A DNA stretch of 64,000 bases, from positions 226,001 to 290,000 of the forward strand of contig JAFMOC010000095.1 of NCBI GenBank assembly GCA_019802505.1, given 5' to 3'. Each line of letters begins with the position of its first letter. The first letter of the stretch is position 1. A program made the position numbers and the translations under genes. Positions 45,835-57,773 of the stretch are shown here, in pieces. Origin of the DNA: Corydoras sp. C115 (Eukaryota; Chordata; Actinopteri; Siluriformes; Callichthyidae). A model generated the notes under the pieces. It saw only the letters and a list, made by a program, of their open reading frames with translations. It did not search any database and was not told the DNA's origin.

Positions 45835-48054
45835 TTCTGAAGAACTTTGAATGCATTTGCCACATGCTTAATCTTTTGTTTCTAATGCTACAGACACAAT
45901 GCCCGGATGTTTAACCTCAAGTTTAAATTCGAATTTATGAGATTTAAATCAGAATTTTTTTAATCTAAAAAAAAATCAATTTTTCGACATCACATTTTCA
46001 AAATAATTAAAATTAATGAATTATGCCAATAATTTTTTTAAATATACAAAATTCTAATTAAAATACTTATGTCAGCTTTTGAGCTCCATGTTTGCACTGT
46101 ACTGTATGTTTTAACATCATCTACACACGTAGTCCATCAAAACTTGCTGCTTTTATTGTGTATTCTTTGTCCCAATGCCTCTTTCACTTTCAGTGCTTTA
46201 TACTCTGGAGAGGTAGGCAACTAATAAGTGGTGAGTTGTGCATATTTTTAATAGAATTTTCAAAGATGACTCAATAATCACATAATTATTTATTTGATGA
46301 AACCATTGCTCATTCTGATTCAGATTCCAGAAGCAGTTAAGCATTAGCGTTAAATTGTATATGCATGATTTGGTCACGCTTTTGGAAGAGTTGTGAAATG
46401 CTGATTCGCATAGATGCCTACAACTGCAAAAATAGAATTGATTAAACATCATTTTCTGTAATGTTCCATGAAAAAAAATATATATATTTTTGGGAAGCAT
46501 CACATTCTATTTCTAGAACTGTAGCTGAGGAAAGAATGGTACATAAAGCACAGTAATGCAAATATTTTTATTGCTGTCTTATCCGGTTAATTCACAATAG
46601 CAGAGACAGTCCTTAAAAAACAAGGGACTGGTTTACTTGTCACCCCTTATCAGCATTAGAACTCATTTTTCATTAATTGGACGAATTAATTTCAAGCCGT
46701 TGGATTCAGTGGTGTTTGCCTGTCCCTCTTTACTAATCTCTGTCAGGTTGAATTTATAAGTGAAATTGAGTGACCTTTGGAGGCAAAGATTGGAGTGAAG
46801 AGATCAGCACAATTTGAAAAGACAATGTCACTTGGTGTAAATGTGATACATGTAATAAATGACATTCAACCTTTCACAGATAATAAGCTTTTGCAGTCTG
46901 TAATGCGGAAAATGTAAGCACCGTGGCAGTTAAAATTTTTCTTTCAGTAGGTCAACACTCAATTACAAATCGAAACATAAAGTTTGGATGGTTTGGGGAA
47001 AAAAAGATAATGTTTAAAAGTTAATAAAGCCAATGTATTTAAAACATTTATTTCTATTTTAAAATTATTAGGAACTATTATATATACTTGTATTTCATAG
47101 GTTTAAACACCACTGGTAAAATTACATGCCTCCTTATTTAAATAAAATATTAAATAAGCTATGATTTTTACCATGAAAAAAAAAATTAATTATTGGATAA
47201 ATATCCAAAGTAATGCCAACTTTAAACTAGGTATTACCATATGCTATTTATCATTTTATAGTAAGCTATATATAAATATATAAGAACCCTGTTATCAAGG
47301 ATTCACTGTGAACCACTGGCAGACTGTGGGTGATGGAATGCTAATTTTGTTATTAGAAAAGATGATGCAATGGTCAGTCTCATCACTTCAAAAGCCACAC
47401 CATAATTCCCAACTCTTTGTGATTGATAACAGCGTTCAGTATATTTAATTTCAAAGTCTAAGTCAAATGACAACTGCCTTCCATTGACTGAAAGCAATCT
47501 TTTTAAAAGGGATCCTTTGCTAAGTATCAAATGGAGAGGCTTCTCCGCTCTGCTTGGGTGTCACAGTCCTCAGGGAGGGAGCTTATTGATTGTTCTTGAA
47601 TATATTGTGCTTTCAGTAAAAACAGCTGCTAGAAATGCACCTCCCTCCTCCTTCACCTCCCCCTCCACCTCTCACTGTACTGCCTGCAGTTATTGAGAAT
47701 GATTTGGGACAAATTTAAACTGAAACCAATTCATGCCCAGAATGGGCATGCTTACACTAATGTATCCTGAAGGCTGGTGTCTGGGTGTCTTTGATGTGGA
47801 TAATTATATTAACTATATCACGTTACAGCTCCACATTATTGTCCAGTGCTGCAGCTCTGAATCCTACCTGTGCTTCCAAATGAGAAGCAATACACATATA
47901 ACATGCAAAAGAATTCCTTTTAGGGTTACTCTACAAAAGCTTGAATGGTTATATGCATATATGGCATAATGCTAAATTTAAAGACTGGAAAGTTTCAATG
48001 CTTAATGAATGAAAGTGACATGATGCTGTTGGGGAGTAATAATATTTGTCATTA
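45835..48054. other. Intron, unique sequence
   Basis: No exon is recognised. The early part (45900-46080) is extremely AT-rich. 46560-46900 and 47480-47720 are non-repetitive; the latter has a CT-rich stretch CACCTCCCTCCTCCTTCACC, but no splice sites fitting dach1 are seen. Confidence 0.4.
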
Positions 48055-48400
48055 AAACAATAACACACAATAGGCTATTGTAAATAAGTCATGGGAAAAA
48101 GCGTGTTGATGGGCATGATGAGAGCACGTCCCATGATTTAGTCATAATAACAACATTGAGTGACTTTTTATAAGCTTTTATAAAATGGCTACAAATACAC
48201 TGTAATGAAAAAACAAGGCTTGATTCACAAACTGATCTAGTCCAGTTTTTAAAGTGAACATTCATCACTGAGTAACAGTGAATCGGCTCACTATTTATAA
48301 TAATCTGTATTTCTATTAATGGTACATGATCTAAAATATTGCCTTGTAAATCACAAATTGATATGAATGTGACTTGTTTTAAAGGTACTAGTTTCTGTGT
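48055..48400. repeat. Repeat family B
   Basis: CAAGGCTTGATTCACAAACTG, AAAGTGAACATTCATCACTG, AGTAACAGTGAATCGG and ATAATCTGTATTTCTATTAA match 15085-15420 and 60588-60790 in order. Confidence 0.55.
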
Positions 48401-49139
48401 TTTTGCTGTGTTCTGTGTTTTATTAATAGTCAGGCTAGTAACAGGTAGTGGATAATATACTGCACCATATGCTAAAGACTGCTGGTGGGCTCTTTTTCAT
48501 ATGCTGAAAGAACCAAAAAAGACATAACAATGCTGTCTGTCTCCTCCATAATCCCTACCACATGTTTACTTTAATGGTTCTGGGGTGGCGGTGTAATTAT
48601 GCTACCTCATCAAACTACAGTTGTTTTGCTGCCATTATTTTTAACACTCCTAATCCTCACAAGTGTGTAATTGATGTTTTTCTCTTTTGCCCTCTGTTTC
48701 TTATTAAGTCTGCTTACATTAGATTAGCAATAGTAAATTTTCCACGTTGAAGCTTGTTCTCTGTCCCTGTCAAGTTCTGAAAATTTCTTCTTTCTTAAAA
48801 ACTATAGCTCTCATGTAGCATCTGCTGGTGGTTGTAAATTGCAACATGTGCTTGCACAGATTTTTTTACAGGTTTTTACCCTTTTTAGATTGTTGTATTT
48901 TTTGCAAGCATCCAAAAGTCTTTCTGACAGTGGGAAGTCGTGGGTGGCTACATCAAAGTGAAGTACCTTCTCAATGGTGCTTAATGTGTTACAAGGCTTA
49001 ACAGCTTTGTAGGGCTGTGCCATCTGTAAGTAAGAAAACAATCCATGGCTGCCAATGTGCCAGGGTTTTCGCCGTCAGTGATAAGATTGCAGCTTTTATT
49101 TCCAATAGTGCACTTTGCAATCTTCGTTCTGTTACTTCA
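48401..49139. other. Intron, unclassified
   Basis: No exon or clear transposon is seen. Confidence 0.35.
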
Positions 49140-49495
49140 GTTTCACTACATACTTTGTTAGTTTTATTTACTCTGTTCTTTGATGATCAGGACCCCAACA
49201 GAGCAGGTATTATTGGGGTGGTGATGTTGGTACGCGTGGATCAGACACCTGTATGTTTTTTGGTTTACTGTTCTCTGTCCAGCAGCACTGCTATGCCTGA
49301 TTTATTCATACCAGCCCAACACACACAAAGACACCACCACCGTGTCAAGATCACTGCAGTACCACCCTACTAACTAACATACTAAACACAGTATGTAAAT
49401 AAACAGATGGACTGAATTCTGTAATTGTAGAACTATAAAGTCCATCTATATAATCAGTGCAGAACTGAGAAGGTGTTTCTAATAAAATGGCCCGT
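49140..49495 (+). repeat. Repeat family C, longer copy
   Basis: CTCTGTTCTTTGATGATCAG, GAGCAGGTATTATTGGGGTG, GTGGATCAGACACCTGTATG, CAGCAGCACTGCTATG and an end AGAAGGTGTTTCTAATAAAATGGCC. Its end is the same as in the 56907 copy. Confidence 0.7.
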
Positions 49496-50487
49496 GAGAT
49501 TACTTTGGCATAGGTAAACTTATTGTTTCTAAGTTGTTAGTTGTATAAGACAAAAAAATATGAAATGTACTAGCTTATATCTATTATATTGAGCCTGTTG
49601 ATTTTATATTTGGTTACACAGTAAGTGGCTGTTTTACAACATGCTCAGCATCAACATTTAGAAAAAAAAACATAGTTAATGAAATACAATGAAAATTAAA
49701 TTAATTCATATATGTTGCACTGCTTAAACGAAACGTGAAGTCTATGCACTTTCAGAAAGCGTGTTTGTTTATTCACTGGCATTTGTGACATATCGTTCCA
49801 TCAGAGTGCACTCACAAACAAAGACAGATAGGCTGGAAACAAGTCATTTAATTAGCGCTGGAAGACCCATCCCTGACTGCCGCAACCAATTATGCATTCT
49901 ACAGACATCCACAGGTCCAATTTCATGAGAGGGAAGCAAATCTTTTCTGGACCAAACTCATACAGTACATCTTTCCTCTTTCATTTAAGCGAAGGTAAAT
50001 AGCAGAGACAGACAGCTTCATTAGACGGCATCTGAGAAACAGGCAGGGGAGGATTGTCGCTTAAATAGTGGGCTTTTACTGCAGGGCTAACTGGTGACCT
50101 TAGATCAATTACAGCTGACATTATTGTTTGTTGTGAGCTCCTTCAGTACATATAAGAGGCAGTATGGGTCGAGGCTCTGCTGAAAATGTAATTTTTCTCC
50201 TCCTTTGCCTTCATTCCACAAACAATAAATCACTCAGCTGAAAAGATAATAAAGTGCCAAGTAGGAACTGGTTTAATTTTTGTCAAGGGAAATCTTCCAG
50301 CACTACTAGAAAATTTTGTGAGGATACAGCTCAATCGAATAGGCAAACAGGTAACAATGTAAATACCTGCCCTTCTGTCCCACTGATAGCAAACAATAAA
50401 TGTACAATAATTCTGCCTATTAAGTGGTTAATTGTGTGTGTGTGATTGTGTGTGTGTACACATGCATCTGTAAATGAAAAAAATGCC
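49496..50487. other. Intron, unique sequence with candidate regulatory block
   Basis: No exon is seen. About 49790-50250 is repeat-free with balanced composition and motifs such as GGTGACCTTAGATCAATTAC and AGCTGACATTATTGTTTG. It is a candidate conserved non-coding block. Confidence 0.35.
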
Positions 50488-50552
50488 ACCCAGGGGAGAG
50501 TGTTTTGGGCTCTGAGCAGATACACCCATTGTGCCAATCTATTGCTGGGCAG
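50488..50552 (-). repeat. V-SINE small fragment
   Basis: CACCCAGGGGAGAGTGTTTT, GAGCAGATACACCCA and CAATCTATTGCTGGGCAG match the SINE body in reverse. Confidence 0.6.
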
Positions 50553-50679
50553 AGTTTGATTATAATATTTCTTATATTGATGCAGATTTGACTTTTCTGA
50601 TTACAAATAGACCAGCTTCAAGTATGTGTTCATACCTGGCATTCAAAATTATATTACTTTGTAGTTGTACAAATACATT

Positions 50680-51005
50680 CTGTAATCCATCTGTTTCTCT
50701 ACATACTGTTTTAGTCCCCTTTTCTTTGTTCTGTGATGATCAGGACCCCTACAGATCAGGTATTATTAGAGTGGTGGATGATGGTACGAGTGGATCAGAA
50801 ACCTATATATTTTGATTGGAGAACTGTTTTGTATCCAGCAGCACTGCTGTGTCTGAACCACTTATACCTGCACAACACCCACTAAAACACCACCACCATG
50901 TTAGCTTCTACGCACTTAAAATATATACTTAATGCTTCTATATACTTAAAATTATCCACCACCCCTATACCTTCTCTGTGGGGGTCCTGATAATCAAAGT
51001 GCATT
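50680..51005 (+). repeat. Repeat family C with inverted second half
   Basis: 50690-50900 reads GTTCTGTGATGATCAGGACC, CCTACAGATCAGGTATTATTAG. About 50945-51000 carries the reverse complement of the same start (TTATCCACCACCCCTATACC, TGTGGGGGTCCTGATAATCA), so the copy is partly palindromic. Confidence 0.65.
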
Positions 51006-52440
51006 CTCTTTACAAATTTAATCCATTGCTTTAATCCATTGCTAAAAGCATCATTAAAATGATGTAGGAAAGGGTAAAGGAATAAGAGAGAGGCCCTAGA
51101 GAACAGGTGGCTATTGTATATCCATGCTACAGTCTTTCGAACCCTACTTTGAGTACAAATAGGCCATCATTGATTGTGTATTTGAATAACAAAGGTAAAG
51201 TCATATGCAGCCTTCAAACCCCTCTTCAAACCCACACTTATCTATGATGATCTGCTGAAATCCGTTTCATTTTCAAATAATTACCATGACATACCACCAG
51301 TAAAGATGGTTCACCATAAGCTGTAAAAGTTGGATATGTGCAAGAAAGGATCCCTTAATTTGTTTGGATATAGTACCTAATTATCCAGCCACCATACTAC
51401 ACTGTTTGTTGTGTTTTAATTGAGTCTGGTTTTGAGAACAGTGATTGATTAATGAGCAGCACTTGAGTGTAGGCGCAGCTTTGCTTGTCCTGCTTTAATC
51501 CCCTTCTTCTTTCTAATGTTGAGAAATTTGTTTTCCCAGTCTATCCACTGGTCATCTTTCTTATGGAAATCACCTGTTCTTCTTCTTCTTTTTTTTTTTT
51601 TTTTTACAAAGAAAAGCAATGACACAGAAAGGGAGGAGAGGGTCTTGTTATCCCTTCTTAACCATGCTATCTAAAGGATTCCTGATGTGAAGCCACTCTC
51701 TCAACTCTTAGACACTGATATTTTGTAACAAAGCAAAGAGGAATTGTTTGGTCTATTGGTCCCATCTTTTTTCCTTTTACCTTGAGCCAACTGTTGTGAG
51801 GAGGTGGATGCATGAGAAAAAAAAGTTGAGAGAAGACACAGAAGCATAATCAGTTTCACAAGAGATGCCAAAGTCTTTTTGTTTTGTTTTTTAAAGCACC
51901 TGAGTAGAGCCTTTGAATACAAGAAACCAAAAAATGTGCACGTTACGTTTGATGTACCAGTTCAAAGTCAGAAAAGACAGTGAGTGGGTTCTCAGTTCAG
52001 GGACACAAAATAGGCTATGACCTTCTTTGAGTGTGAATGTCCTTTAAAACAGGGGACAGTTTTTCATCTTTGCTATCTAATCACTTTTTAAGAATCTAGC
52101 ACTCCAACTCCCAGTTATACGGAAGCAAACTCTTTGTTGCTTTTTTTTTCTTATTATTATTATTTCATTACTTTTTATTAGTGATATTAGTAATTCCTGA
52201 ATTTAATTTACAATGTCAGACTCTTGCAATGGTTCTGATCTGTCCCATATTTACCCAGCAATAGGGCTAAATTGAGGCAAAATAAACTATATTAGCATAA
52301 CTAATTTATATCTTTGTTACAAATAAATAAAATATTAAATATTTACAAACTAAATTAAACTTTATACCTGGATGTTTATTATTTGTAAGATTATATATTT
52401 ACCTCACATTTTAATAATTAACTTTTATACATATTTCCTT
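51006..52440. other. Intron, unclassified
   Basis: No exon is seen. A (CTT)nT-run lies at 51580-51606. Confidence 0.35.
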
Positions 52441-52451
52441 TTTTATCAATT

Positions 52452-52545
52452 AAATGTACTATGTACATAATATGTACATAATATGTACATAGTATGTACA
52501 TAGTGTACATAGTGTAATATGTCATAATATGTACATAGTGTAGCA
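52452..52545. repeat. ATGTACATA tandem repeat
   Basis: Units of the kind ATGTACATAATATGTACATA and GTGTACATAGTG repeat with small changes; each unit is near-palindromic. Confidence 0.85.
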
Positions 52546-52813
52546 ATATGGTAGATGTGTCTTATGGAGTGCAGTTTTAATTAAATTAATTTTCAGTAAC
52601 CAAAGGGTTTCAAAATCTAGCAGCACTGCTGTGTGTGAGCACAGAACCCACAAATACACCACCTAGTCATTTTCACGACAATGCTGAAAAATGTCCAGCA
52701 CCCAAATGATACCTGTGCTTTGTGGGTGTTAGCCAATAAAGAATAGGGAAAATATTATGGCTATAACATCTTATTATGCTGCAATGTAGTTGCATTGCAG
52801 ATAGATAACTCAT

Positions 52814-53095
52814 TGTGATGGTAATGCAGCGGCATTGGGAGAGAAAGTGGAACCATTGGCAATGTAATTTCATTAGAGATAATTAACACACCTGAAACAG
52901 CTCCGTCTGATGAACGTATGCGCCCTTTATAATATGCAACATAACATGCTAGAGAAGAGATCGCATGAACGTGAGGGCACAGCAGATCAATCGGCTAACG
53001 TGTGTTTAAATTAATTTAAAATGATGTGTGAAAAAGCCTATTCCTGAGCCTGTGCACACCGTTCTCTGATTGTCATTCCTGCCCACCCTGTGACA
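52814..53095 (+). repeat. LTR-like sequence, possible solo LTR
   Basis: Runs from TGTGATGGTAATGCAGCGGC to CCACCCTGTGACA, with ACACCTGAAACAGCTCCGTC, TGATGAACGTATGCGCCCTT and TATAATATGC inside. The order of motifs is shared with 30557-30832. No convincing target duplication was found (CTCAT and CATGT flanks). Before it, 52610-52720 contains a small family C fragment. Confidence 0.5.
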
Positions 53096-53719
53096 CATGT
53101 ATGAACACAGATAAAAAAATCCGCCAACAACAACCTCATAAAATAGCAATATTGTTTAGGAAAATAACACTCACCAAAAATCCTTATTAAATCCTGATTA
53201 TTTGTACACAATATCTATTCTCCAGTCTTCTTATTAAGAGTTTTATTGGTTTCATTAAGAAGTTATTTTCTATTGCCATCAAAGATAATGTTGAAAGTTG
53301 AGTAGATTTGAGTATTTCTGTTATAAGTTTTAGTTGGCTGAAAATGTCTGTGTTTATCAAATGTACACTCCAATCAGAAGGGCATAAATATGCTGACATA
53401 ACATGGCCCTGCTAGAAGGCTCTGTGTCGCAAACTCAAAATCTGATTGGTTGAAATCAGATCAGATTTGATTGATCAAAACATATTTTGTTGATCAGGTT
53501 GATCAAAACATATTTAAAGCTATTGGAGTTTCAGCCTGATTGTTGAAGAATGATGCTGAATTGTGATAGTTTAAATGCTTTAATAAAGAAATACACGCCT
53601 TAAAGCTGCAAAATAGGGGAGACACTATTAAAGGAACCATTTGGAATTATTAAATAAGTATTCATGGACAAAATATAATTACCCTCGGTATGTGATCAGA
53701 TTTTTTTAGGCCTATAGAG
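53096..53719. other. Intron, unclassified
   Basis: No exon is seen. TTGATCAAAACATATTT is duplicated locally at about 53473-53515. Confidence 0.35.
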
Positions 53720-53754
53720 TATCGCACACTGCTCTGGTGTGATTTTGGTTTACT

Positions 53755-54110
53755 TTTCTTCTAGCCTCTTCCAAAGTTCTATGACTGTTGTGGGTTTTTT
53801 GGTCATAACTTTGTCACCAAGAACTTTCCATTGGGTTTAGATATTTTAAAACATTGAGGTTTTCTGTGGGGTTTAGATAAGGACTCTAGGCTGGCCATTT
53901 TATTGTTTCAATGACTTCAATTCCAAAGAACTGCTTTACTTGTTTTGCTGTGTGACAGGAGGCATTGTCCTGCATAAAAATTGCTGGCTGATTAAGTGAT
54001 GAACGTAAGGAAGGTTGAAAAAGATTTTGATACACACTTGCATTCACACTGCCATTTAGCTGTATGAAAGGTCCAACTTCTGTTAGTGAAAAAAATTCCC
54101 AAATATTTGC
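53755..54110 (-). pseudogene. Tc1-like transposase fragment
   Basis: The reverse strand reads FMQDNASCHTAKQVKQFF, then IEVIETIKWPA and SPYLNPTENL. This is the catalytic second Asp (QDN) and final D/E region (SPDLNPIENLW) of Tc1-like transposases. Stops interrupt it. It lies head-on to the plus-strand fragment at 54180. Confidence 0.8.
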
Positions 54111-54179
54111 TGAAGTCCAGAGTTCATTTTAGTTAAAAAAAAAAAGCAAGTTTAATTTATTTTAGTCTGATGGTAAGCA

Positions 54180-54424
54180 TAATGTTCATCAGCAAACTTG
54201 GGAAAGACTAAAACCAAAGTGTGTAAAGAAGTCAGTGAAATGGGAAGGAGGAAGTGTTATGCTTTGGGTAATGTTTTTGGCATCAGGAGTAGGACCTCTT
54301 ATACAGCTACATGGCAGAAAGAAGTGTGCAAACAAAACCTTTTTTAACATTACATCACTCAAACAATCCATCAGCAATGTTCATGCAGGACAATGTCCCA
54401 TGTAAAGCTGCTTTGGGACAATGT
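54180..54424 (+). pseudogene. Tc1-like transposase fragment cut by a solo LTR
   Basis: Reads VKKSVKWEGGSVMLWVMF, ASGVGPLIQLHGRK and FMQDNVPCKAALGQ: the (K)xGGSVMLWG block and the catalytic QDN segment of a Tc1-like transposase. A solo LTR begins right after QDN.PCK. Confidence 0.75.
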
Positions 54425-54779
54425 TGTAACAGGTGCCTAGGGCACCTGTCACCTGGTCTGTGTTTCGTTCCTTTCGGTTGAGTTAATTAACGTTCATGTG
54501 TCATTAGTTTAGTTAATTAACTCCTTATTGTCATTGGTTTGTCTTGTGCACGTGGTCGGGTATCTTTTTGTATTTATTTCCTTTGTTTCTCGTCCTCGGG
54601 GCTGGTCGTTGTTATATGTCACTAGTCTGTTCGTACCTCATGTTTTTGGTGCTACTGCACCTTTAAATAAACTCGTTCTTCTGCTACCTGCGTGCCTGGC
54701 TCCCTTCAGCGCGTTAAAACGCGGCGGCTCTGCGCTTCCTATGCGCAGCCGCTTTATTCCGAGGTAGACTACCGTGACA
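54425..54779 (+). mobile_element. Solo LTR of the element 1 family
   Basis: Starts TGTAACAGGTGCCTAGGGCA and ends CTACCGTGACA, related throughout to the LTRs at 2549 and 4061. It is flanked by the 5-bp duplication AATGT at 54420-54424 and 54780-54784. A solo LTR forms by recombination between the two LTRs of a full insertion. AAATAAACTCG near 54664 is the polyadenylation signal. Confidence 0.93.
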
Positions 54780-54784
54780 AATGT

Positions 54785-55434
54785 ACTGTTCTAAAAAGTG
54801 CTATATAAATAAATTACTTGAACTTGAACTTAACTTACAGTGTTATAAGTCTTTAAACAGTGGCAAAATTGCCCTGATATTTTGTTATTCTAAGGAAAAC
54901 ACCTTGGTAGGACCAAAACTCTGTGAGGGACTCATCCTCCCTGAGTGGCCGGGCAGCATCAACAGTGTAGGACAGCATTTACAGATTGTGTAGTGATCAG
55001 ATGTCCGTATTTAACAATTGGAAAACTATATATGTTCATTGAGGGCATCTAGCAGGACTGCGAGTTCAATAGAAATCCAGCTTCCATCCAGTAATTGTGT
55101 AATTAACTAGTGATGTCCTGTGGCCACAGATTTTCTGAACTCATTTCAATCAATTGCCCGTACACATCCTACTGATAAATGTCTATTGGAACCTTGAGAA
55201 AATATTGTTGGAATCTTCCTCTGTGATAGAATCATTGTTGTTCTCTAATTAAGATCATCACATTTTTTTTTAAATATAGGTTTTATGTTGAAATACTTTG
55301 GTTATTTTGTAAAACCTTATAAAAAAATGTGATTAATGTAGTAATGTAATGTAATGTAATGTAATGTTTAAAAAAAAATCAAGTGTTCGTACAATGTTCT
55401 CTTATTTCAATCTCCATTGTATTTATATAATATA
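54785..55434. other. Intron, unclassified
   Basis: No exon is seen. Five copies of a TAATG pentamer-type repeat (GTAATGTAATGTAATGTAAT) lie at 55338-55368. Confidence 0.4.
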
Positions 55435-55700
55435 GAGACAGTCATAGGCTTGTGGTTAAGGAGCCAACCTTGCGCCCTGAAGTTCCCCAGTTCTATTTCC
55501 TGGCCCACCAATTGCTATTGCTGAAGTGCCCTTGAGTAATGCGCCTAACCCCAATTGTTCCCTGGACACTATATACAGAGTTGCCCCCTACTATATACAG
55601 AGTTGCCAAAGCATGTGTGTTCACTTCACTAGTGAGTCTGTGTAGATATGTTTGTTTCACTAAACAGATTAGTTAAATGCGGAGGACAAATTCTTCCATG
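55435..55700 (+). repeat. Second SINE family, diverged copy
   Basis: AGGCTTGTGGTTAAGGAGCC is a decayed tRNA-like start. GCTGAAGTGCCCTTGAGTAA, GCGCCTAACCCCAATTGTTC and TAAATGCGGAGGACAAATTC are the body and tail seen in many fish repeats. The element is old. Confidence 0.5.
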
Positions 55701-55948
55701 TGCACTACAGAATGTTCCCACAAATTTTGGAGATTAAATGAAGTATTAGAAGTTATTAGTTGAACTAAGTGACTCCTGAAAAACAATCCCACAGCTTAAT
55801 CCCCCTCCACTGAACTTTACTGTTAGGACCCCACTCTAATGCCCTCATCTGGACCCTTTTTTCTGTGTGAGCTAGATGTTTTTATTATTTATATGTCTTT
55901 TGATTAATAATTCATTAATTATTGTTGATTAATTTACAGATAGATAGT

Positions 55949-56237
55949 AGGGCGGCAGGGTGGCTTAGTGGTTAGCACGTTTGCCTCTCAGCGCTAGGGA
56001 TCCTGGTTTGAATCCCAATCTGAGTTTCCATGTTCTCCCTGTGTCCGCATGGGTTTCCTCCGGGTTCTCCGGATTCCTCGTACAGTCCAAAAACATGTAT
56101 CAAGGTCAATTGAATTTTCCAAATTGCCCTATATAGAGTGTGTTTGCGTGTGTGTCTGTGTGAGCGCTCGAAACTTTCTCCCCTGGATGGGCATGGGGAA
56201 CCCCCCCTAGTAAAGTGGAAGATAATGGATGAATGGA
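55949..56237 (+). mobile_element. V-SINE with internal deletion
   Basis: Head GGGCGGCAGGGTGGCTTAGT and core are present. The segment between the TGTGTG part and GCTCGAAACTTTCTCCCC is deleted. Tail CTAGTAAAGTGGAAGATAATGG. Confidence 0.87.
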
Positions 56238-56906
56238 ACTTACCTTCTTTATTATTGGTCTCATCTATGTTTTCTCTGTCATGTAGTTTCCTTAAGTGTA
56301 TATATTCCCTGCCATTCTTAATGTAGATTTAGGAACATCAGTTTAGTTACTCCTGTCATATGTGTAGGTGTATTTTGTGATTTCCTATGTGTCTTCTGCA
56401 TCTCACCCTTACCTCTTGGACTCAGACCTTTCACAACATACTGGTGATGTATTGATTGAAAGCAGCTACTTGGCCAAATAAACCCATTCCATGAAGCTCT
56501 GTAAGCATAACTCTTCTGTCATAGCATAGCTAATCTGAAAGCCACATGATGTTTGAAAGTCTGAAGTTGGCAACCTTGCCACTGACTTGCTCTACCATTT
56601 TCTGTGACCTTTATGAATGTTGTGGTTCCCAATCGCTTCCACTTTTTATAATACCAGTGACAGCTAAATGTGAAATATTTAGTAGTGGGAAAATTAGGAC
56701 TAGATTAGTTGCAATGTTGGCATCCAATCATAGTGACTTCCTGGAAATTAGTGACTTCCTGAAAGCAACCCATTCTTTCACAATGTTTGTAGAAGCAGTC
56801 TACATGCTTCGGTGTTTGGTTTTATACACCTGTGGCCATGGAAGTAATTGGAACACCTGAATTAGATTTTAATGATTGAGCGAATACTTTAGCAAAAAAA
56901 CCACAC
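56238..56906. other. Intron, unique sequence
   Basis: No exon is recognised. TTAGTGACTTCCTG is duplicated at about 56732-56762. Confidence 0.35.
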
Positions 56907-57130
56907 TCACTGGACATTTTATTAGGTACTGATGATATTTTTCTACACTTAATGTATAGATGGACTTTGTAATTACAATTACATTCTGTAGTTTATCTGT
57001 CTATCTACATACTTTGTGTGTCTCCTTTACTCTGTTCTTTGATTATCAGGACTTGATTAGTGGACATGAAAAAACAGACAGTGAGTGTAGAACTGAGAAG
57101 GTGCACCTATTAAAATGGCCAATGTGTGTT
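56907..57130. mobile_element. Family C MITE with inverted ends
   Basis: The start CACTCACTGGACATTTTATTAGGTACTG is mirrored by GGTGCACCTATTAAAATGGCCAATGTGTG at the end. The family C core (CTCTGTTCTTTGATTATCAG) lies between. This copy is short (about 220 bp), and its ends suggest that family C is a non-autonomous DNA transposon. Confidence 0.7.
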
Positions 57131-57600
57131 TATTTAAATAGAAAACTTAATCAGGTACGAACATACACATTAATAATTCTGAATATGTGTTACAGAGTAA
57201 AACTATTAATTTGAAAATTGTATTTATTACCATCATTAAACCATTGTTATGATTTTACATTTTTTTCTGCAATATGCCGAATTGTGAAAAATTTGAGACT
57301 TTATTACTTTTGGTATAACTTGACAAGATCTTTTTTTTATTCTTTACACATTGCCAATAAAGGTGATGGTTTATTAATTTTATGGGGAAGCTTTACTATA
57401 TAGTATTTTTGCAAATATATTATTATTTTGGCAACATCTTGCACTGTGCAGATAGGCAAGATAGTCAAATAGGTGCTTAAATCTGTTCCATGCTGAGCAC
57501 TGCTTTCTTCTTCATTTAACCACTATTTGATCAGTTTTAATGACAGAATAATGAGTTTATTAAATGTGTATTTAATTGTCCAGTCTCTGCCCTGTCTCAG
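57131..57600. other. Intron flank upstream of exon 57601
   Basis: AT-rich sequence ending in the acceptor CTGTCTCAG. Confidence 0.5.
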
Positions 57601-57773
57601 GTTTAGAGCTGCCATTCATGATGATGCCCCACCCCCTGATCCCTGTCAGCCTGCCTCCTGCTTCAGTCACCATGGCAATGAGTCAGATGAACCACCTCAG
57701 CACCATCGCCAATATGGCCGCCGCAGCACAGGGACAGAATGCCCCTTCCAGAATGGTGACATCAGTGATTAAG
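57601..57773 (+). CDS. dach1: dach1 exon: LELPFMMMPHPL linker segment
   Basis: 173 bp between CTGTCTCAG and the donor GTAACA. Entering phase 1 completes a glycine and gives GLELPFMMMPHPLIPV, then SLPPASVTMAMSQMNHLST, IANMAAAAQGQNAPS and RMVTSVIK. It is almost identical to vertebrate DACH1 up to AAAAQ, after which the GQNAPSRMV part differs. It ends in phase 0 after TSVIK. Joined directly to the exon at 31850 it reads SSVG-LELPF, so no intermediate exon is needed for the frame. Confidence 0.97.

Noticed and set aside
47630..47695. CT-rich stretch considered as the missing dach1 exon
   Set aside because: Its translations do not match the DACH1 segment and there are no fitting splice sites with the right phase.
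57527..57772. Alternative frame over the dach1 exon at 57601
   Set aside because: It is a shadow of the true frame, which alone reads the conserved LELPFMMMPHPL.
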